DNA from: Planococcus citri
Lineage: Eukaryota > Arthropoda > Insecta > Hemiptera > Pseudococcidae
Assembly (NCBI RefSeq): GCF_950023065.1
Contig: NC_088678.1
Coordinates: forward strand, 14,498,580 to 14,562,579
Reading direction: 5' to 3'
Length of the DNA: 64,000 nt
Notes under the pieces: generated by a model
What the model saw: the letters and a program-made list of their open reading frames with translations, nothing else
The model's database searches: none
Told to the model about the DNA's origin: nothing
Position numbers and translations under genes: made by a program
Shown here: one piece after another, positions 62,254-64,000 of the stretch
Layout of the letters: every line of letters begins with the position of its first letter
Position numbering within the stretch: position 1 is the first letter of the stretch

Positions 62254-63133
62254 ATGGAAGAAGACAACGCATCTGGAAAAGCTGCACCGATAGCCCACTC
62301 ATATTATCAAAATATTGACGAATACGACGAACATGAGCAGAAAACTGGAGCTTCAACGCCATCAACATTATCTCAGAAATCTCTCTCGACGGTAAGTCTT
62401 GAGGAAGAGACAGGACTATTAAAAAAATCACAATCGGTCAAAGGTAGATTCCATTTCGATGGACTCGGACACATGAGTTACACACCTGCTCAACCTGCTG
62501 CTGATATTATTACGGAGACACAGCTTCCAACATATCGCAATTACGGCACGACTACGCATCATCCAAGAAATGCTACTTTAATCCAGGTAACAAAACTCCT
62601 GAATTTTTATCGCAAGTGGAGAAATTTCTTATATTAAACCTAGTTCTTTTCAAAAAGTATTTTTGTGATTTATAGAATAATACTTCCGGAGACTATCAAG
62701 TTGACAGTAGTTCATACCGTAGTATGAAATGTATGGCCGGAATGTTACTGTTTACATTGTTCTTTATTGATGCTAAGCTATTGATAACCAAGATCAATCG
62801 CTTTACTTCAGAAAAAACTGATTTTTCGCATTCGGAATCCCGACTTGATATTATGATTCTCATTTTAATCATCATTCTGCAGGTATATTTTGTCTTTTGT
62901 ACACGAATTTATAGTCCTATACTCGTAATTAAACGTAGATGCAATAATAAATTTACTCATTTTATGTTTAGATTGCGGTCGGAATGATTATGGTTCTCAC
63001 TTCTCCGTACGTTAGAAGCGGTAAAAACGAAAGAAAAATACGTCGACAAGAATCAAATGATGAATTTGTCTCGATGAGCGTTTTCTTTATAGCTGCTTTG
63101 AACATCGCTTTGGTATCAATGAGTTCCGTTTGA
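62254..63133 (+). CDS. Ninjurin-family membrane protein (three coding exons)
   Basis: Coding exons are 62254-62586, 62676-62882 and 62972-63133, joined at phase-0 GT-AG introns. They give 233 residues. Residues 1-127 are a polar, acidic N-terminal region. Residues 128-151 (MKCMAGMLLFTLFFIDAKLL) match the amphipathic helix of ninjurins. Residues 170-190 (IMILILIIILQIAVGMIMVL) form the first membrane segment and 212-230 (FVSMSVFFIAALNIALVSM) the second. The LQIAVG junction and the order of segments are hallmarks of the family. Ninjurins act at the plasma membrane in cell adhesion and, for vertebrate NINJ1, in membrane rupture during lytic death; insect members include the Drosophila ninjurins. 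The start codon follows a splice acceptor and has an AAAA context. An internal donor at 62392 could skip 65 residues of the N-terminal region. Confidence 0.88.
62392..62397 (+). promoter_or_regulatory. In-phase internal donor site in the ninjurin coding exon
   Basis: ACG then GTAAGT is a better match to the donor consensus than the exon's terminal donor (CAG then GTAACA at 62587). Cutting after 62391 ends at codon 46 in phase 0, and joining to 62676 keeps the frame. That would give a 168-residue isoform lacking residues 47-111. The intervening 195 bases are fully open, so both forms are possible. Confidence 0.45.
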
Positions 63134-63140
63134 AATATTA

Positions 63141-63146
63141 ATTAAA
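63141..63146 (+). terminator. Possible poly(A) signal ATTAAA of the ninjurin gene
   Basis: ATTAAA lies seven bases after the stop codon, which is very close. A more distal signal beyond AT-rich sequence is also possible. Confidence 0.35.
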
Positions 63147-63149
63147 ATG

Positions 63150-64000
63150 GATTCAAGATTGATATTTTTACCTAACAACATATTTTTACCTAAAAATATA
63201 TTTTTTCAATTAATTCTCTTTTCCATAACGAAATTCAAAACGAATATTTTTACTTGCTCGAAACATATTTTTTGTTCTACAGAAATTGCGAATTATTCTG
63301 GAAAGTGCATAAGTAATTGAACTCTTTTCAGCGGTATTCTCGTCAACTCTTCGTTAGACCGAAAATTTTATGGGACATTATTTCACTCTTCACAACTTTG
63401 TTACTACCTAACTAATTTTTTCTTAAAACCCTTATTTCATATTATAAAATACCAAAAACGTTTTTCACCAAAGTGGCATTTTACAATTTTGAAAAATGTG
63501 CTCACGGACTTTTCTAAGAAGATACTTTTGAAAAACATTTTCAGAAATGAGCCTCAATAGTTTCTATAACAAACCTACTTATATAATGTTCAAAAAATTT
63601 CAATTAAGTACATATAGGAATTTTAGAGAAAAATTGCAGTTTCACCCTGTCTGAAAGGGTTTGGGATGAAGTAGCGATTTAAAAATTTTATCACAAAAAT
63701 TTTGGAACATAAAAAAGATTAACCTTTACAAGTCAATTTCAAAATCTGCGTTCAGGATCATGGATCATCTGCTACTTACAATTTTCATGTTTTTGTCATT
63801 TTACATGAAAAACAAGCATTTTACAAAAGAATTTATAAAAAGAAAAATTGCACAAAATGAAATTTCCTATTTTCAATTTTCCATTCATAAAATTTCCTAC
63901 ACAATCAACGATTCACAAAAACGCAACTGAAAAGCCTAAATTCTAAAATCCAGAGAAAATTGTAAACAAAATCCAAAAATCAACTGCACCAGCAAAAATC
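63150..64000. other. Downstream flank of the ninjurin gene, nothing recognised
   Basis: AT-rich. It may include the 3' untranslated region. No repeat family or exon is identified before the window ends. Confidence 0.45.

Noticed and set aside
62060..62431. Minus-strand open frame of 123 codons
   Set aside because: It is antisense to the ninjurin exon, whose + strand product is supported by family motifs and splice sites.

Overview
The window looks like nuclear DNA of an insect. It is AT-rich, has GT-AG introns, TATA and TCAGT initiator promoters and AATAAA/ATTAAA signals, and is crowded with miniature transposons. Short motifs such as TAGGTACCTA and ACTCGTA recur throughout and suggest a hemipteran of the aphid or scale-insect kind. 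That placement is inference only. I see no bacterial, organellar, rRNA, tRNA or CRISPR sequence.

Coding content is low. Three genes can be supported, all on the + strand and all spliced. (1) 31826-33407 encodes a 78-residue secreted Tyr-rich peptide, with a TATA box at 31685 and a poly(A) signal at 33609. (2) 44282-46115 encodes a 103-residue secreted Gly/His-rich peptide, with a TATA box at 44155. Both share one plan: a tiny first coding exon holding the start of the signal peptide, a 1.3-1.5 kb phase-0 intron, then one exon with the rest. (3) 62254-63133 encodes a 233-residue ninjurin-family membrane protein in three coding exons behind a probable noncoding first exon at 61883-61930. It contains an in-phase internal donor site that could make a shorter isoform.

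Most of the rest is repeats. One family (main copies at 2664-4709, 15200-16677, 20515-21791, 25289-26860, 39841-41205 and 47997-49885) has foldback architecture: long inverted arms around ~165-bp tandem monomers that carry the 13-bp palindrome CTGGAGSCTCCAG. Two complete copies and a separate 1.2-kb palindrome (41892-43091) have TAGTCC/TAGCCC ends and 3-bp target duplications. A second group (ending at 535; 5203-5500; 8218-8856; 58801-59854; 60454-60760) has CAGGGTG ends and, where clear, 5-bp duplications. Each of its members carries its own variant of a directly repeated xxGACTTTT motif near the ends. Two foldback cores sit inside elements of this style with CAGGCATG/CAGACATG ends.

52905-54960 holds a decayed non-LTR retrotransposon endonuclease domain on the minus strand, itself interrupted by two miniature elements and flanked by a pogo-like element (54984-55827). 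60055-61023 is a ~30-bp minisatellite whose units repeatedly contain AGGTCANTGACCT, the inverted-repeat-1 consensus of the ecdysone receptor/USP heterodimer. It lies just upstream of the ninjurin gene. The remaining stretches look like intergenic or intronic DNA, with a few GC-richer islands that may be regulatory.
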